27,880 nucleotides of DNA, from contig CAZWFN010000076.1 in assembly GCA_964633205.1 (NCBI GenBank), forward strand, positions 1-27,880. Direction: 5' to 3'. The notes under the pieces are model-generated. The model did not search any database, was not told the origin of the DNA, and saw nothing but the letters and a program-made list of their open reading frames with translations. This document shows positions 27,010 to 27,880 of this stretch, one piece after another; positions within the stretch are counted from its first letter, which is position 1, and each line of letters starts with the position of its first letter. The stretch is from CAYVQE01 sp964633205. GTDB lineage: Bacteria; Myxococcota; B64-G9. Made by a program: the position numbers and the translations under genes.

Positions 27010-27880
27010 TTGGTAAGGCGAAAAGACATCCTGGAGTCCCTGACCCGTGTCCGCCTCCTGGACCTCGCGCGCACGTTCGAGGTGTCGGGTCTCAGTGGGC
27101 AGGCCAAGGGGATCGTCGCAGATACTCTCGCGCGCAAGCGGGCCATCTCGACCGAGGCGCTGCTCGAGCAGCTCAAGCGAGACGAGCTCAAGGCGATCTG
27201 TCGGGCTGCGGACCTGGATGACGGCGGGCGGGAGAAGGCTGTGATCATCCGCCGGATCCTGGGTCAGGAGGCGTCGCTTCCCAGGGAGGAGACGGTATCC
27301 GCCCCCAACAGGCCCAGGCGTAGAGCCAAGGGGAGGAGCAGCGGCACCATGGCCAACGACGAACCAACACCAGCAGCGAGGAGAAACGGAGCCACCCTCG
27401 GCTTCGAGCAGACGCTCTGGCAGGCCGCTGACAAGCTGCGCAACAACCTGGACGCGGCCGAGTACAAGCACGTGGTCCTCGGCCTCATCTTCCTCAAGTA
27501 CATCTCCGACGCCTTCGAGGAGAAGCACGCCGCGCTGGAGGCCGAGCGAAAAGCCGGCGCCGACCCGGAAGATCCGGACGAGTACCGCGCCGACAACATC
27601 TTCTGGGTGCCCAAGGAGGCCCGCTGGCAGCACCTGCAGGGAAAGGCGAAGCAGCCCATCATAGGCAAGCTCATCGACGACGCCATGGTGGCCATCGAGC
27701 GCGACAACCCGACACTCAAAGGCGTGCTGCCCAAGGACTTCGCGCGTCCGGCCCTCGACAAGCAGCGCCTCGGCGAGCTGATTGACCTGATCGGCACCAT
27801 CGGCCTCGGCGACAGGGAGAATCGCTCGCGCGACGTGCTCGGCCGCGTCTACGAGTACTTCCTATCATCGTTCGCCTCGG
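27010..27880 (+). CDS. hsdM: Type I restriction-modification DNA methyltransferase subunit HsdM, with N-terminal extension (3'-truncated by window)
   Basis: The frame is open from 26995 to the window end. From the ATG at 27349 the protein is a standard HsdM start: FEQTLWQAADKLRNNL, EYKHVVLGLIFLKYISDAFE and the following NIFWVPKEARW helical N-domain. The SAM-binding and NPPF motifs would lie beyond the window. A GGGAGGAG lies 10 nt before that ATG. However, the same frame continues upstream to a TTG at 27010 preceded by GAGGAG at 6 nt, adding 113 residues with two SAP-like repeats (about 7-41 and 51-85) and a basic linker. I annotate the longer form. The short form remains possible, with the extension then being a read-through or lost start. 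Confidence 0.85.
   Translation, partial: MVRRKDILESLTRVRLLDLARTFEVSGLSGQAKGIVADTLARKRAISTEALLEQLKRDELKAICRAADLDDGGREKAVIIRRILGQEASLPREETVSAPNRPRRRAKGRSSGTMANDEPTPAARRNGATLGFEQTLWQAADKLRNNLDAAEYKHVVLGLIFLKYISDAFEEKHAALEAERKAGADPEDPDEYRADNIFWVPKEARWQHLQGKAKQPIIGKLIDDAMVAIERDNPTLKGVLPKDFARPALDKQRLGELIDLIGTIGLGDRENRSRDVLGRVYEYFLSSFAS

Overview
This is a GC-rich (roughly two-thirds G+C by eye), gene-dense chromosomal segment from a bacterium whose gene content points to anaerobic one-carbon metabolism. Corrinoid-dependent methyltransferases, a reductive corrinoid activator, heterodisulfide-reductase/Qmo-like electron-transfer proteins, a DsrC-like protein, a sigma-54 activator and an Aat-type transferase together suggest an anaerobic deltaproteobacteria-like lineage (Desulfobacterota/Myxococcota sense). 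No rRNA or other taxonomic marker is present, so this is an inference. I see no tRNA, rRNA, CRISPR array or insertion sequence.

Region 1 (211-9113, + strand) is a tightly packed, partly overlapping operon for corrinoid methyl transfer. In order it encodes a stand-alone MetH-activation-domain-like protein, a zinc alcohol-dehydrogenase-type MDR enzyme, a methyltetrahydrofolate-corrinoid methyltransferase, a B12-binding corrinoid protein, an MttB-superfamily methyltransferase without pyrrolysine, a DUF1638 protein, a RACo/RamA-like Fe-S activator and a KstD/fumarate-reductase-type flavoprotein. It is best read as a complete cassette that takes a methyl group from an unidentified (probably quaternary amine) substrate to tetrahydrofolate. 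A glutamine-synthetase-family gene (9296-10843) follows behind its own structured leader.

Region 2 (10946-14557, - strand) is a zinc-ribbon protein / Lon-like protease / universal-stress-like operon with a good promoter. A decayed duplicate of the stress gene's 3' end flanks the convergent terminator. A putative lipoprotein hydrolase (14707-16860, +) is divergent from this operon.

Region 3 (16898-24821, - strand) holds, in transcription order, a cysteine-rich HTH protein, a QmoA-like flavoprotein, a QmoB-like HdrA-MvhD fusion, a DsrK/HdrD-like Fe-S protein with a CCG domain, a one-cysteine-tail DsrC-like protein and a TPR protein. Downstream come a sigma-54 activator with a cysteine-containing PAS domain and an Aat-type transferase. 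The upstream AT-richer intergenic region carries a cluster of ACTGT/ACAGT half-sites, a likely operator. This soluble Qmo/Hdr-DsrC module, lacking any membrane subunit or adjacent sulfur-metabolism genes, is the strongest candidate for an undescribed system. It might accept or supply electrons for the oxidation of the methyl-folate made by region 1.

Region 4 (25123-27880) contains an SpmA-SpmB-like fused membrane protein (-). Divergent from it is a small XRE regulator with a palindromic operator over its promoter, placed just before a type I restriction-modification HsdM gene that runs off the window. HsdM appears to carry an extra N-terminal double SAP-like domain. This is the edge of a defence locus.
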